Origin: Falsibacillus albus
GTDB taxonomy: Bacteria; Bacillota; Bacilli; Bacillales; DSM-25281
DNA length: 64,000 nucleotides
Assembly (NCBI RefSeq): GCF_003668575.1
Contig: NZ_RCVZ01000005.1
Coordinates: 124,001-188,000, forward strand
Direction of reading: 5' to 3'
Positions 54,567 to 63,505 of the stretch are shown piece by piece (position 1 is the stretch's first letter; the number at the start of each line of letters is the position of its first letter). Position numbers and translations under genes: made by a program. The notes below the pieces were generated by a model, which had not been told where the DNA came from, ran no database searches, and saw only the letters and a list, made by a program, of their open reading frames with translations.

Positions 54567-54998
54567 CTAAATATCAAACCCTATCATATTCTCTGCTATC
54601 TCAGCAAATGATTCTTCAGATTCTACGAAGTATTCTTCCCATAATGCTTTGCTCCAAATCTCTATTCGATTGGAAACGCCTAAAACCACACATTCTTTTT
54701 CCAGCTGTGCATAGCCCAGAAGCGAACCGGGAATGTTGATCCTGCCTTGCTTGTCCACTTCACACTCGGTCGCACCGGAAAAGAAAAAACGAGTAAATGC
54801 ACGGGCATCTTTTTTAGTAAGGGGAAGAGCTTTTAACTTTTCTTCAACCTGGGCCCATTCTGAGGAAGGATATCCAAATAAACATTGATCGAGGCCCCTT
54901 GTCAAAACAAAGGTCTCACCAAGGTGTTCACGAAATTTAGCAGGGACGATCAATCTCCCTTTATTATCAACATTGTGCTGATATTCCCCCATGAACAT
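54567..54998 (-). CDS. mraZ: Transcriptional regulator MraZ
   Basis: A 143-aa protein, the same length as in B. subtilis, with two AbrB-like beta folds, each with a conserved DxxGR ([26 protein letters not shown]). MraZ binds repeats upstream of its own operon and represses the dcw cluster. MFMGEYQHN is the family start; GGGGG lies 8 nt upstream. It is the first gene of the division cluster. Confidence 0.97.
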   Translation of the reverse strand: MFMGEYQHNVDNKGRLIVPAKFREHLGETFVLTRGLDQCLFGYPSSEWAQVEEKLKALPLTKKDARAFTRFFFSGATECEVDKQGRINIPGSLLGYAQLEKECVVLGVSNRIEIWSKALWEEYFVESEESFAEIAENMIGFDI

Positions 54999-55009
54999 GC
55001 CCATTTCCC

Positions 55010-55054
55010 CCACTTTCTAACTCAACCTTACCACATCCCCCCACTTTTCACCAC
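55010..55054 (-). promoter_or_regulatory. MraZ operator: GTGG direct repeats
   Basis: On the minus strand GTGG occurs at 55054, 55044 and 55034, exactly 10 bp apart, and again at 55013, two turns on and overlapping the Shine-Dalgarno. Similar 10-bp direct repeats upstream of mraZ are bound by MraZ in other bacteria. Confidence 0.7.
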
Positions 55055-55275
55055 ATATTTTTAATTTCCTTTTTCGAGCAAAATATTCCTCCTTTTTTAA
55101 ATTTTTTTCGTCCGTGAAATTAATGGTTATTTCGCGGATATTTCCTCATAAAAACACCAGACAGACAATCTTCTCAAAAAACTTGTAAAGTTTTGAAATT
55201 CATTTTGTCATTATTAGTTTCTTTGTCAAAAAAACTTGTTTTGCACCTGCTTCACCCCTTTATTTTTTGGCTCTG
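55055..55275. other. Gene-free region upstream of mraZ
   Basis: AT-rich. TTGACA at about 55227-55232 (minus strand) may be a -35, but no good -10 is at the right distance. A perfect AAGGAGG (55088-55094) stands 6 nt before a TTG that starts a six-codon frame ending at 55061, just before the operator. No gene is seen. Confidence 0.4.
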
Positions 55276-55655
55276 TTAAACACCGCTGTCGATTTCCACG
55301 CAAGTCTCCGCTTTCCTCGGGCCTCACCGGAAACGATGTCGTTCCATGTTGGCACAGGACAAGGAACTCTTCGTCAGCCACACATCGCATGAAGAAAAAT
55401 GCCTGTCATTTTTCGAGGGCATGCCGAACTTAATCGAACATCCACCTAATTCCTCCTCGCTTCGCTGCGGGGTCTCCCCGACTCCGCTTTTCCCGCCGGA
55501 GTCTACGAATTACGCTCCAATCAACAGCTGGAAACAGCCTAAAATCAACTACAGGTTTTAACACAGCCTATTTTTTTGTCTTTTGTTAAGTTTGTACAAG
55601 GTTGATTTCAGCTGAAGGATGCTCATACACTCAACTCAAATATTTAATTCAAAAC
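55276..55655 (-). repeat. Dispersed terminator-adjacent repeat, copy 4 (longest, composite)
   Basis: It contains GTCGATTTCCACGCAAGTCTCC, an inserted block with GTTGGCACAGGAC and GCCGAACTTAATCGAAC (shared with copy 3), the core GCTTCGCTGCGGGGTCTC...CCGCCGGAGTCT, and the end CAATCAAC (to 55525). A further partial unit, GTTGATTTCAGCTGAAGGATG (55601-55621), runs to the bshC terminator. No ORF of significance. Confidence 0.65.
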
Positions 55656-55660
55656 AAATA

Positions 55661-55682
55661 GGCGCCCCATTTGGGACGCCTT
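55661..55682 (-). terminator. Probable terminator of bshC
   Basis: GGCGTCCC-AAAT-GGGGCGCC hairpin on the minus strand, followed by TATTTGTTTTG; 15 nt after the bshC stop. Confidence 0.7.
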
Positions 55683-55696
55683 CAAAAATATGTCAT

Positions 55697-57325
55697 TTAT
55701 AATTTTACGACTTTATGAAGACCATCAAATTGATAATCAAGCTCCAACAATCGGTCAATCAATGTTGCACCATATTTATTGATATAATAAAAGACGTTCC
55801 AGATCCGCTCCTGAGGTGCACCGTTCGGTCTCAATGCCCGTTCAATTCGATCGTATTTGTCCAGCATCACATCATTTTTGCTTTGGATCGTTTGGTCCGT
55901 CTTTCTTTTCAAGAACGAAATCTGCTGTAAATGGAAGGATAGATTTTTCTTCGTCAATGCTTCTAACGTTGCATCGAGCTGCGAAGCCCTCTTTTCAATC
56001 ATTTCATATTGATTGGTAAGCCAATTCTCAGCTTCCTGCATCAACTCTTCCATCCTTGCATCTTTTACACCGTCCCAAAATAGCTCTTTATCCTTAATTG
56101 TTCCGGCTTTCAATACTCTTTGAAGATCGAGGTGCAGCTCATTTATTTCGGATTCAATGGCACGATCCAACAGTGTTATATTCAGACGTGGAACAATCGG
56201 GGGCATTTTCGTGTTCACATGTTCAAATACTTTTTTCAGCTCTGCCCAATAAGCTATTTCCCCGGGCCCTGCTATAAATGCGAGGGTAGGAAACAAGAAT
56301 TCTTGAATAAGTGGACGTGTGACGACATTGTTGCTGATTCTTTCTGGATTTTTTTGGATTAAATCCTGCAGCTCACTCTTAGTGAAGGTCACTTCGCTGT
56401 TTTTTCCAGAATAGAATTCTTTTTCAGGGTTGAATTCCAGAAGGATTCGTTCATTATTATCATCACAATAAAATAAATTAACAGCATATTCACCAATCTC
56501 TAAGGTTTTTGGGAAATCCATCTCTTCCATCATCTTTTGCTGGGCGATCACCTGATTGGTTATTTCGCTGGATTGGTGAAGCACGCGTAAATTATGATCC
56601 ACTTCCATCCTTCGAAGCTGTGGATCAGCGGAGTCGATCAATAATAAGCCATAGGATTTAAATAATTCCACAATAATGTATGAAAAAAACTCCACAAATG
56701 TTTTTGATTTATTTATTGCGCCATCGATGAGCCCCAATATATCCTTTGTATACTTTGTTTCACCGAATGCTTCGAACACCTTCCTTACCCATTGTTCTAA
56801 TTTTTCTTTTTCCACTTCGATATTTGTTACCATCGTTTTCTCAAGCTGATCTGAAGTTATGCTCATTTTTTTGAGTGATTTTTCCTTTTCAACAAAAACA
56901 TGATTAACCTCAGGGAAGTCATGGTCTTCCCCGGCGATCCAAAAAACGGGGACCACCGGAGTTCCTAATTCAGCTTCCTGCTGCTTAGCAAGCTTTATGA
57001 TGGAAATGGCTTTATGGATCGTATAGAGCGGTCCGGTGAGAATCCCGGCTTGTTGGCCTCCGATGACCACTGATGAATCGGGCTGTCTCAACTTTTCCAG
57101 AGATTCATTGATTTGTGGTGACCCCGGGAACTTCTTCATATAGGAACCAATACAATTTGAAAGTTCATTACGTCTGAATTCACGCTGCAAAAGGTCTTGC
57201 AACCTTTCGTTGTATACATTTTTGTTCAATTTATAATGAAAATAATCTACAACAGGTTCTTCCTGTTGCAAGTATTGTGATGCAAATCGATTTGCTGCTG
57301 GAATCGAAACATTTTCCAGTTCCAT
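55697..57325 (-). CDS. bshC: Bacillithiol biosynthesis cysteine-adding enzyme BshC
   Basis: A 542-aa protein (539 in B. subtilis YllA). It adds cysteine to glucosaminyl-malate in bacillithiol synthesis. A Rossmann-like core with VVIGGQQAGILTGPLYTIHKAISII (residues about 90-115), VPVFWIAGEDHDFPEVNHV and a C-terminal coiled coil (around 445-500) fit the family. It sits beside mraZ as in other Bacillus. Confidence 0.95.
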   Translation of the reverse strand: MELENVSIPAANRFASQYLQQEEPVVDYFHYKLNKNVYNERLQDLLQREFRRNELSNCIGSYMKKFPGSPQINESLEKLRQPDSSVVIGGQQAGILTGPLYTIHKAISIIKLAKQQEAELGTPVVPVFWIAGEDHDFPEVNHVFVEKEKSLKKMSITSDQLEKTMVTNIEVEKEKLEQWVRKVFEAFGETKYTKDILGLIDGAINKSKTFVEFFSYIIVELFKSYGLLLIDSADPQLRRMEVDHNLRVLHQSSEITNQVIAQQKMMEEMDFPKTLEIGEYAVNLFYCDDNNERILLEFNPEKEFYSGKNSEVTFTKSELQDLIQKNPERISNNVVTRPLIQEFLFPTLAFIAGPGEIAYWAELKKVFEHVNTKMPPIVPRLNITLLDRAIESEINELHLDLQRVLKAGTIKDKELFWDGVKDARMEELMQEAENWLTNQYEMIEKRASQLDATLEALTKKNLSFHLQQISFLKRKTDQTIQSKNDVMLDKYDRIERALRPNGAPQERIWNVFYYINKYGATLIDRLLELDYQFDGLHKVVKL

Positions 57326-57370
57326 AAATTTATGTACTCCCTTTCTCGTCGCAATAATTTTTCTTCATTG

Positions 57371-57379
57371 AGTATAGCA
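57371..57379 (-). promoter_or_regulatory. Extended -10 promoter of bshC
   Basis: TGCTATACT on the minus strand is an extended -10 match about 45 nt before the bshC ATG; the -35 region (TTCTTT/TTTTCT) is poor. Confidence 0.45.
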
Positions 57380-57435
57380 TTCTCGAACAAGAAAAGAAAA
57401 AATGTTGCTTGAAAACATAACTTGCCGATATTGTT

Positions 57436-57834
57436 TCATGATTGCAATGAAACCGCTTCAACCACCCTAAAAGTGATTCCATAGATGAGCAAGAGAACAT
57501 AGGCCAAAAAAAAGACGATGAAGTTAAGGCGCCAATAGCCTCTTAGTACTTTTGAAATGACTACCTCCCCTTTCATCTTCCAGTAAATGAAAACGAAAAC
57601 GACCCCCAAGGATAAGGCAAAAATAATCAACAGCCAGAGATAGGAATGCTCCCATATGGCAGAAATCATAAAATGAACAGAAATAAATAAGAGCAAAGTT
57701 GTCATATCAATGGCTGAGCGAACAGCCTGCTTATGATTTTTCGTTATTTGTTTAACGACGATAAAGACGATCAAATATCCCAAAAAAGGGATTGTGACAA
57801 AAGCAGCCGCCACATCTGATAAAAATGTTCCCAT
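57436..57834 (-). CDS. DUF3397 membrane protein
   Basis: A 132-aa protein with four hydrophobic segments (about 7-27, 44-62, 67-87, 102-125) and little polar loop. DUF3397 proteins are found in bacilli between panE-like genes and bshC; function unknown. Start lies one nucleotide after the panE-like stop, suggesting one transcript. Confidence 0.85.
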   Translation of the reverse strand: MGTFLSDVAAAFVTIPFLGYLIVFIVVKQITKNHKQAVRSAIDMTTLLLFISVHFMISAIWEHSYLWLLIIFALSLGVVFVFIYWKMKGEVVISKVLRGYWRLNFIVFFLAYVLLLIYGITFRVVEAVSLQS

Positions 57835-57835
57835 A

Positions 57836-58735
57836 TTAGCTTTCCCCCTGATCCGCTTCCTTTCCTTTCACCATTGCATACATCACATTGCATATTGGCA
57901 TGGAATGCTGTCTTTTTTTCCCCAATTCAATGGCATAGCCTAAAATTGCATCAATCTCCGTTTTTCTTCCTGCATCTATATCTTTCAGCATGGATGAGCG
58001 ATTTTCCTTGGTATTTTCACAAATTTTCAAAATATCCGCTTTCATTTTTTCCTCATTCAACATCGGCACTAATGGAAGCAATTCTTCCAAAATACTCATC
58101 ATTAAATGTAAGTAGTATGGATTTTCTATCAATCCTCCATTTTCTACTTTTAAAATCGATGTCAAAGGATTGATGACAGCATTTATGATCAATTTGCGAA
58201 AGAGAACCTCTTTCCAATCACCATGGATCAAAAAAGGAAACGTATCTTTAAAATCAGAAATCAGCCAGCGGATATGCTCGATGTCACCCCTGTATGGGGC
58301 TAGGAGTGTTTTGCCGAATCCATTATGCTTCACGGTTGCGTCCGTAATCTTCTGACAGCCATGTTCGACTGTCCCTACTATGATTGTTTTTTGGTTTAAT
58401 CGATCGATCTGTTCTATGTGGGCAAGCCCATTTTGCAGGAAAATCAAAGGGATTTCAGGAGGAATGCTATTGAGAATAGGCAGCAGAGTAGATAGGTTAT
58501 ATTGTTTCACGGCAATGATGATTATATCCTGCGAGGAGAGAGCATCCGACATGACTGTGGCTGAAATATTGCATATCGTTGTGGATGTACCATCATGAAT
58601 TAACGTGATGCCTTTTTCATTGATTTGAAATGCCTGATCTTTTCTTCGTGCCAAAAGCGTCAATGAATGTTTGGCAGAAAGATAGTGGCTGAATAATAAG
58701 CCGATCGAACCCCCGCCGATCACTCCAATTTTCAT
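57836..58735 (-). CDS. panE: 2-Dehydropantoate 2-reductase (YlbQ/PanE-like)
   Basis: A 299-aa ketopantoate reductase family enzyme. N-terminal Rossmann fold GVIGGGSIGLLFSHYL, then VKQYNLS and the catalytic-domain Lys and Asn (KLIINAVINPLTSIL). Uses NADPH to make pantoate for CoA synthesis, to which coaBC in this window also belongs. I chose the second of two adjacent ATGs (58738 and 58735). Same neighbourhood as B. subtilis ylbQ. Confidence 0.9.
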   Translation of the reverse strand: MKIGVIGGGSIGLLFSHYLSAKHSLTLLARRKDQAFQINEKGITLIHDGTSTTICNISATVMSDALSSQDIIIIAVKQYNLSTLLPILNSIPPEIPLIFLQNGLAHIEQIDRLNQKTIIVGTVEHGCQKITDATVKHNGFGKTLLAPYRGDIEHIRWLISDFKDTFPFLIHGDWKEVLFRKLIINAVINPLTSILKVENGGLIENPYYLHLMMSILEELLPLVPMLNEEKMKADILKICENTKENRSSMLKDIDAGRKTEIDAILGYAIELGKKRQHSMPICNVMYAMVKGKEADQGES

Positions 58736-58813
58736 CATAATCCCTTCTTTTCTTCTTTGAATATGTATGGTTCCCATTTTATCAAAAAATAGCTAATTCT
58801 CCCATAATAAAAT

Positions 58814-58837
58814 AAGGGCTGCCGGTTGGACAGCCCC
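58814..58837 (-). terminator. Terminator of the acyl-CoA carboxylase operon
   Basis: GGGGCTGT-CCAACC-GGCAGCCC hairpin followed by TTATTTTATT on the minus strand, immediately after the carboxyltransferase stop codon. Confidence 0.85.
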
Positions 58838-58842
58838 ATTCA

Positions 58843-60384
58843 TTAAACTGGGTACACGGGATGTTTTCTTGTATTGAAATGAAGTTCCTTCGTTTCATAT
58901 AGTTCGAATCTGGCAATCAAGGTCTCCCTTAAATCATTGGCTGCCGTGATTTCATCTACGATCAATTCTGATCCCAATTTATAAATATCGATATGCTCTT
59001 TATATTCTTTATGCTTTTCTTGAACATAAGCAATTTTTTCCTTAGGATCTTCAATCGCTTGTATTTTATTGGAATAAACAGCATTGACTGCCGCTTCCGG
59101 CCCCATTACAGCAATTTGGGCTGTTGGAAGTGCAATGCAGCAATCAGGTTCAAATGCCGGGCCGGCCATTGCGTATAAACCGGCGCCATAAGCCTTCCTG
59201 ACGATCACGGAGATTTTTGGCACTGTAGCAGAGCTCATGGCAGCTATCAATTTTGCTCCGTGTCTGATGATTCCCGCTCTTTCGACCTTAGTTCCAATCA
59301 TGAACCCAGGAACATCCGCAAGGAAAAGCAGCGGTATGTGGAAAGCATCGCAAAGCGCAATGAATTTGGCTGCTTTGTCGGCAGAATCCACAAAGAGCAC
59401 TCCGCCTTTCACTTTAGGCTGATTGGCGATGATCCCTACAGCCTTTCCATCTATCCTTGCCAAACCAGTAATGATTTCCGCTGCAAACAATTTTTTGATT
59501 TCAAAAAAGCTGCCTTCATCAATCAATGAATCAATCGCATCATACATATTGAATGGAGCGTTTTGATTTTCAGGAATGATTTCTTCAAGCGGCTTACCGG
59601 CTTTTGGAGCAATACTTTCGCATACTTTTGGCTTGCCACTGAAGTTTTGAGGAAAATAACTAAGATATGTCCTTGCCCGATGAATGGCCTCTTCTTCATT
59701 CTGTGCAAGTACATCCCCGCATCCGCTGACCGAGCAATGCATGCGGGCTCCACCCATTTCTTCCAGTGTCACTTTTTCACCAATGACCTTCTCTGCCATC
59801 CTTGGAGAACCTAAATACATGGATGCATTTTTATCGACCATGATGACAATGTCGCAAAAAGCTGGAATATAGGCGCCGCCAGCTGCTGAAGGTCCGAACA
59901 ATAAACAGATTTGCGGGACCATTCCGGACATTTTCACTTGATTATAAAATATTCTCCCTGCTCCTCTTCGGTTTGGAAACATCTCCAATTGATCGGTGAT
60001 TCTTGCTCCTGCTGAATCAACTAAATATAACATGGGAACTTTCAGTTTTTCAGCTGTCTCCTGAATGCGGATGATTTTCTCAACCGTCCTTGCTCCCCAA
60101 GAACCTGCCTTTACAGTTGAATCATTGGCCATGACGCAAACCGTTTGTCCATTGACTTTTCCAGTTGCTGTAACCACTCCGTCCGCTGGCAGATCTCCTG
60201 CTTTGTAATTGGCAAATATCCCATCTTCCTGATATTGTCCATTGTCAAACAATAGTTGCAGGCGATCCCGTACAAACATTTTGTTTTGTTCTTTGAGTTT
60301 TTCATGGTATTTTGGGTGACCGCCGGCAGCAATCTGATCCCGCTTTTCCTTAAGAGACTGTTCTAATGTCTTTGAAACCGTCAT
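58843..60384 (-). CDS. Acyl-CoA carboxylase carboxyltransferase subunit
   Basis: A 513-aa carboxyltransferase with both crotonase-like halves in one chain, as in propionyl- or methylcrotonyl-CoA carboxylase beta subunits and B. subtilis YngE. Motifs: FVRDRLQLLFD near 33, LYLVDSAGARI, GPSAAGGAYIPAF (oxyanion loop, N-half), FLADVPGFMIG and KAYGAGLYAMAG (C-half), and AQIAVMGPEAAVNAVY. Substrate cannot be fixed from sequence alone. AAGGAGGG precedes the ATG. Operon with a small biotin carrier and biotin carboxylase. Confidence 0.92.
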   Translation of the reverse strand: MTVSKTLEQSLKEKRDQIAAGGHPKYHEKLKEQNKMFVRDRLQLLFDNGQYQEDGIFANYKAGDLPADGVVTATGKVNGQTVCVMANDSTVKAGSWGARTVEKIIRIQETAEKLKVPMLYLVDSAGARITDQLEMFPNRRGAGRIFYNQVKMSGMVPQICLLFGPSAAGGAYIPAFCDIVIMVDKNASMYLGSPRMAEKVIGEKVTLEEMGGARMHCSVSGCGDVLAQNEEEAIHRARTYLSYFPQNFSGKPKVCESIAPKAGKPLEEIIPENQNAPFNMYDAIDSLIDEGSFFEIKKLFAAEIITGLARIDGKAVGIIANQPKVKGGVLFVDSADKAAKFIALCDAFHIPLLFLADVPGFMIGTKVERAGIIRHGAKLIAAMSSATVPKISVIVRKAYGAGLYAMAGPAFEPDCCIALPTAQIAVMGPEAAVNAVYSNKIQAIEDPKEKIAYVQEKHKEYKEHIDIYKLGSELIVDEITAANDLRETLIARFELYETKELHFNTRKHPVYPV

Positions 60385-60423
60385 GGAATCCCTCCTTATA
60401 GTTGAACCAGCTGACCAAACAGC

Positions 60424-60636
60424 TTATTCGAATGTAATCAATACGTCCCCTTCGTTGACAAAATCACCGATATTGACTTTCACTTCAGAAATTTTTCCAG
60501 CGCTTTCAGCTTCAACCGGGATTTCCATTTTCATTGATTCGAGCATGATGACTGCTTGTCCTTCCGATACTTCGTCACCACTGTTTGCCAACACATTTAA
60601 TACTGTACCTGCCATTGAGGCTGTAATTTCTTTCAT
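60424..60636 (-). CDS. Biotin/lipoyl attachment domain carrier protein
   Basis: A 70-aa single-domain carrier. The biotinylation motif is ESMKMEIPV with Lys41 or nearby as attachment site, preceded by AGTVLNVLANSGDEVSEGQ. As in the yng operon of B. subtilis, the carrier is a free small protein and not fused to biotin carboxylase. 17 nt after the biotin carboxylase stop. Confidence 0.92.
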   Translation of the reverse strand: MKEITASMAGTVLNVLANSGDEVSEGQAVIMLESMKMEIPVEAESAGKISEVKVNIGDFVNEGDVLITFE

Positions 60637-60653
60637 GGTTCATTCCTCCTGAA

Positions 60654-61994
60654 TTATTTCTTGATGGATAGTAATTGGCTGATGAAATTCGTATTATAAT
60701 CCCCCGTCTGGAAATCAGGATGACGCAGGATATCATTAAATAACGGTATGTTATTCTTAATTCCTTCAAGCCTTGTTTCTTTAAAAAACTCAATCGCTCT
60801 TTCGATGCACTCATTGCGGTTCTCTCCACTAACTATGCATTTTGCGATCATCGGATCATAGAATGGGGTCACCTGTGTTCCCTCTTCATAGCCAGCATCG
60901 ATTCTGACCAAATGGTCTTCCCCCCATTTTAATGTAGTGATTTTCCCGGGTGATGGGTAGAATGTTTTCGGATCCTCTGCATACACTCGGAATTCCAGTG
61001 CATGGCCATTAGCCACGATTTCTTCCTGCATTAAAGGCAACTTTTCCCCGCCGGCAATTAAAATTTGCCATTTCACTAAATCAAGGCCCGTGATCGCTTC
61101 AGTGATAGGATGTTCTACTTGCAGGCGGGTGTTCATTTCCAGGAAGTAAAAGTTTTCATTTTCATCCACTATGAATTCGACCGTCCCTGCATTGACATAC
61201 CCAACTGCATTTGCAGCATCGAGTGCAGCTTTATACATTCGTTCTCTTGTCTGTGCCGATAATTGTGGAGACCGAGCTTCCTCGATCACCTTTTGATTTC
61301 TTCGCTGAACCGAGCAATTCCGTTCAAATAGATGGACGGTATTTCCGTGAAGATCGCCGAAAATCTGAACTTCAATATGCCTGCCGTTCTCGATGCATTT
61401 TTCAAGAAAAACTTCTTCGCTGCCAAAATAAGCCTTGGCACGATTTTTTGTGGAGGAAAAATGCTGAATGAGCGCTTGCTCATCGTCACAGCGAACCATA
61501 CCGATTCCTCCGCCTCCACCGCTCGCCTTCAACATGACCGGATAGCCGATATCTTTTGCGGAAATTTTTGCTTCATCAATTTCTTTTACTCCAGAGGTTC
61601 CTGGAACAACCGGGACACCAGCTTCCTTCATGACCATCCTTGAAGTAATTTTGTCGCCCATCTTTTCGATGACCTCAGGATTTGGACCGATGAACTGCAG
61701 GTTATTATCGATGATTTTTTTTGCAAACATAGCATTTTCAGATAAAAGTCCATATCCAGGGTGAATGGCATCCGCCTTCACCTTTTTGGCAATCTCGACG
61801 ATGGCGTCCATATTCAAGTAGGATTTATTTACTGGAGCCTCACCGATTCTGAAGGACTCATCAGCTTGTTTAACAAAAGGCATACTTGCATCGGCATCAG
61901 AGTACACCGCTGCTGTCTTAATTCCCATTTGTCTGCAAGTCTTAATGATTCTAGAAGCAATCTCTCCTCTATTCGCAATTAGTATTTTGCGCAC
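60654..61994 (-). CDS. Biotin carboxylase subunit of acyl-CoA carboxylase
   Basis: A 446-aa ATP-grasp biotin carboxylase. RKILIANRGEIASRI at the start, HPGYGLLSENA, glycine-rich loop KASGGGGGIGMV, and EMNTRLQVEHPITE at the active site. It is a second, degradation-type copy and not the fatty-acid accC, judging by its operon. GTG start at 61994 with GGAAAGGGG 7 nt upstream; an upstream in-frame ATG adds 21 atypical residues. Confidence 0.93.
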   Translation of the reverse strand: MRKILIANRGEIASRIIKTCRQMGIKTAAVYSDADASMPFVKQADESFRIGEAPVNKSYLNMDAIVEIAKKVKADAIHPGYGLLSENAMFAKKIIDNNLQFIGPNPEVIEKMGDKITSRMVMKEAGVPVVPGTSGVKEIDEAKISAKDIGYPVMLKASGGGGGIGMVRCDDEQALIQHFSSTKNRAKAYFGSEEVFLEKCIENGRHIEVQIFGDLHGNTVHLFERNCSVQRRNQKVIEEARSPQLSAQTRERMYKAALDAANAVGYVNAGTVEFIVDENENFYFLEMNTRLQVEHPITEAITGLDLVKWQILIAGGEKLPLMQEEIVANGHALEFRVYAEDPKTFYPSPGKITTLKWGEDHLVRIDAGYEEGTQVTPFYDPMIAKCIVSGENRNECIERAIEFFKETRLEGIKNNIPLFNDILRHPDFQTGDYNTNFISQLLSIKK

Positions 61995-62092
61995 GTCATG
62001 ACCCCTTTCCTGCCCATATAAAGATAATTTCAGAAAAAAACTCCGTTCCTTGTTCATCTATTCTACAAAAATCGCGAAATTCCTTCTTATTT

Positions 62093-62106
62093 TGAAAACG
62101 CTTCCT
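62093..62106. promoter_or_regulatory. Candidate CcpA cre site upstream of the carboxylase operon
   Basis: TGAAAACGCTTCCT matches the cre consensus TGWAANCGNTNWCA at 12 of 14 positions. It lies 100 nt before the biotin carboxylase start, in the divergent gap with ylbP. Catabolite repression of an acyl-CoA degradation operon is plausible. Confidence 0.5.
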
Positions 62107-62280
62107 TAATTTATCTGCAGAATTTTTTGTCTTTTTGTTATATAATGATAATAAATAAACAATCAGCTGCACTTTCTTTTTAGATTTTTTTTACTGATAG
62201 AATTGAAAGTGCTTTCTATATGGGGTTAATCCAATCCAAAATTATAGAAGAAAAATAATATGGTGAAGGGGAGAAGCATT

Positions 62281-62760
62281 TTGGCAGTAAAAGTGGAACG
62301 CTTGAATGTAAATTATAAAACTCTTGAAGAATTTAAGAAATTCAAAGAATATGGCATACAGGAATTGTCGATGCTTGAAGATCTGCAGGCAAACATCATT
62401 GAAAACGACAGTGTTTCGCCTTTCTACGGAATTTACTTCGGGGATAAATTGGTGGCCAGGATGAGTTTATATCAACGGGACAGCAGGTATGATCTTTATT
62501 TCAACCCGCCTCAAAATTATCTCGAACTTTGGAAGCTGGAAATTTTGCCAAATTATCAACTGAAAGGCTACGGCAAGGCCCTTGTCGATTTCGCAAAAGG
62601 GTTCGGCCTGCCAATCAAAACAAACTCAAGGATCAAATCACAAGGATTCTGGGAAAAACAAGGCTTCCAAGCAGTAACCTATGATGTTGAAAGGGACCTT
62701 GGCGAAAATCCACTTGTATGGTATCCAGAAGGGGTATCTGAACAAAAGCCTAGCGAATGA
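62281..62760 (+). CDS. ylbP: GNAT-family N-acetyltransferase YlbP
   Basis: A 159-aa protein, matching B. subtilis YlbP in length. It has a GNAT fold with LWKLEILPNYQLKGYGKALVDFA as the acetyl-CoA motif and a C-terminal SQGFWEKQGF block. Substrate unknown. TTG start at 62281 with AAGGGGAG 7 nt upstream; ATG at 62260 is in frame but poorly placed. One of two plus-strand genes; convergent with the gerR-like gene. Confidence 0.9.
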   Translation: MAVKVERLNVNYKTLEEFKKFKEYGIQELSMLEDLQANIIENDSVSPFYGIYFGDKLVARMSLYQRDSRYDLYFNPPQNYLELWKLEILPNYQLKGYGKALVDFAKGFGLPIKTNSRIKSQGFWEKQGFQAVTYDVERDLGENPLVWYPEGVSEQKPSE

Positions 62761-62770
62761 TGCATAAACG

Positions 62771-62806
62771 AGGCCGTCCGTTTATATCGGAGCGGCCTTT
62801 TATTTT
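62771..62806. terminator. Terminator between ylbP and the gerR-like gene
   Basis: AGGCCGtCCG and CGGaGCGGCCT form a stem with TTTTATTTT on the plus strand; the minus-strand T run is weak. Confidence 0.85.
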
Positions 62807-62811
62807 CGATG

Positions 62812-63423
62812 TCATTTATTGACCCGTTGAAGATTTCCGTTCTTATCCATTTTAAACTTGACCGATTTTTGTTTTTCACTTTCTTCCAGCACCATCATTT
62901 TCCTCGCCTTTTCCATGATCCCTAAAAGTGAACGATAGTCCTCTTCCAGTTCATGATATTTCTCCAATTGACTTTTATAGTTAAGGTCCAGTTCATTCAA
63001 TTGTGCTTTTAGGTTGGAAATTTCACAAATCAATTCGTCATTTTCCTGCTTGAATTTATGAACATCCTCCCTGTCTGCTTCCAGCTGTTCAACATAAGTA
63101 AAAAAGTCTTTAAGGTTAAGTTCCGTTTTCTCTTGGATAACGATATCCTTTGCGGATTGTGGTGATGGACTTTCCGTCGTACTGCTTTTCTTTCGCTTCG
63201 ATTCTTTTCGATACTTCTTTGCTAGTTCGATTCCGGACCGGTATTGTTTCCTTACATATGAATTCCAACGAAATCCACAGGCAGCAGGCGTCCTGGACAA
63301 TCTTTTCCCAACTTCCTCAAAGGCATGAAGCTGTGTACTCCCTTCCCGGATATGCTTTAGGATCACTTCAGCCAACAGCAAATCCTCATCCTGGGACCAA
63401 GCATCCTGGCGAGTTGAAGTCAT
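62812..63423 (-). CDS. gerR: RsfA/GerR-family sporulation transcription regulator (YlbO-like)
   Basis: A 203-aa protein with an N-terminal Myb/SANT-like DNA-binding domain (about 5-60; [17 protein letters not shown]...[14 protein letters not shown]), a basic linker and a long coiled coil (about 105-180). The location beside ylbP and panE matches B. subtilis ylbO (gerR), a SigmaE-dependent regulator of mother-cell genes. RsfA is the close forespore paralogue, so the symbol rests on synteny. Confidence 0.85.
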   Translation of the reverse strand: MTSTRQDAWSQDEDLLLAEVILKHIREGSTQLHAFEEVGKRLSRTPAACGFRWNSYVRKQYRSGIELAKKYRKESKRKKSSTTESPSPQSAKDIVIQEKTELNLKDFFTYVEQLEADREDVHKFKQENDELICEISNLKAQLNELDLNYKSQLEKYHELEEDYRSLLGIMEKARKMMVLEESEKQKSVKFKMDKNGNLQRVNK

Positions 63424-63505
63424 ATCGATTCCCCCCTTGCAATGTATTTACTCATTCATATGCAGATGATAGAAAAGATAGACTATCCGCTCTTTTTATA
63501 GTGCT

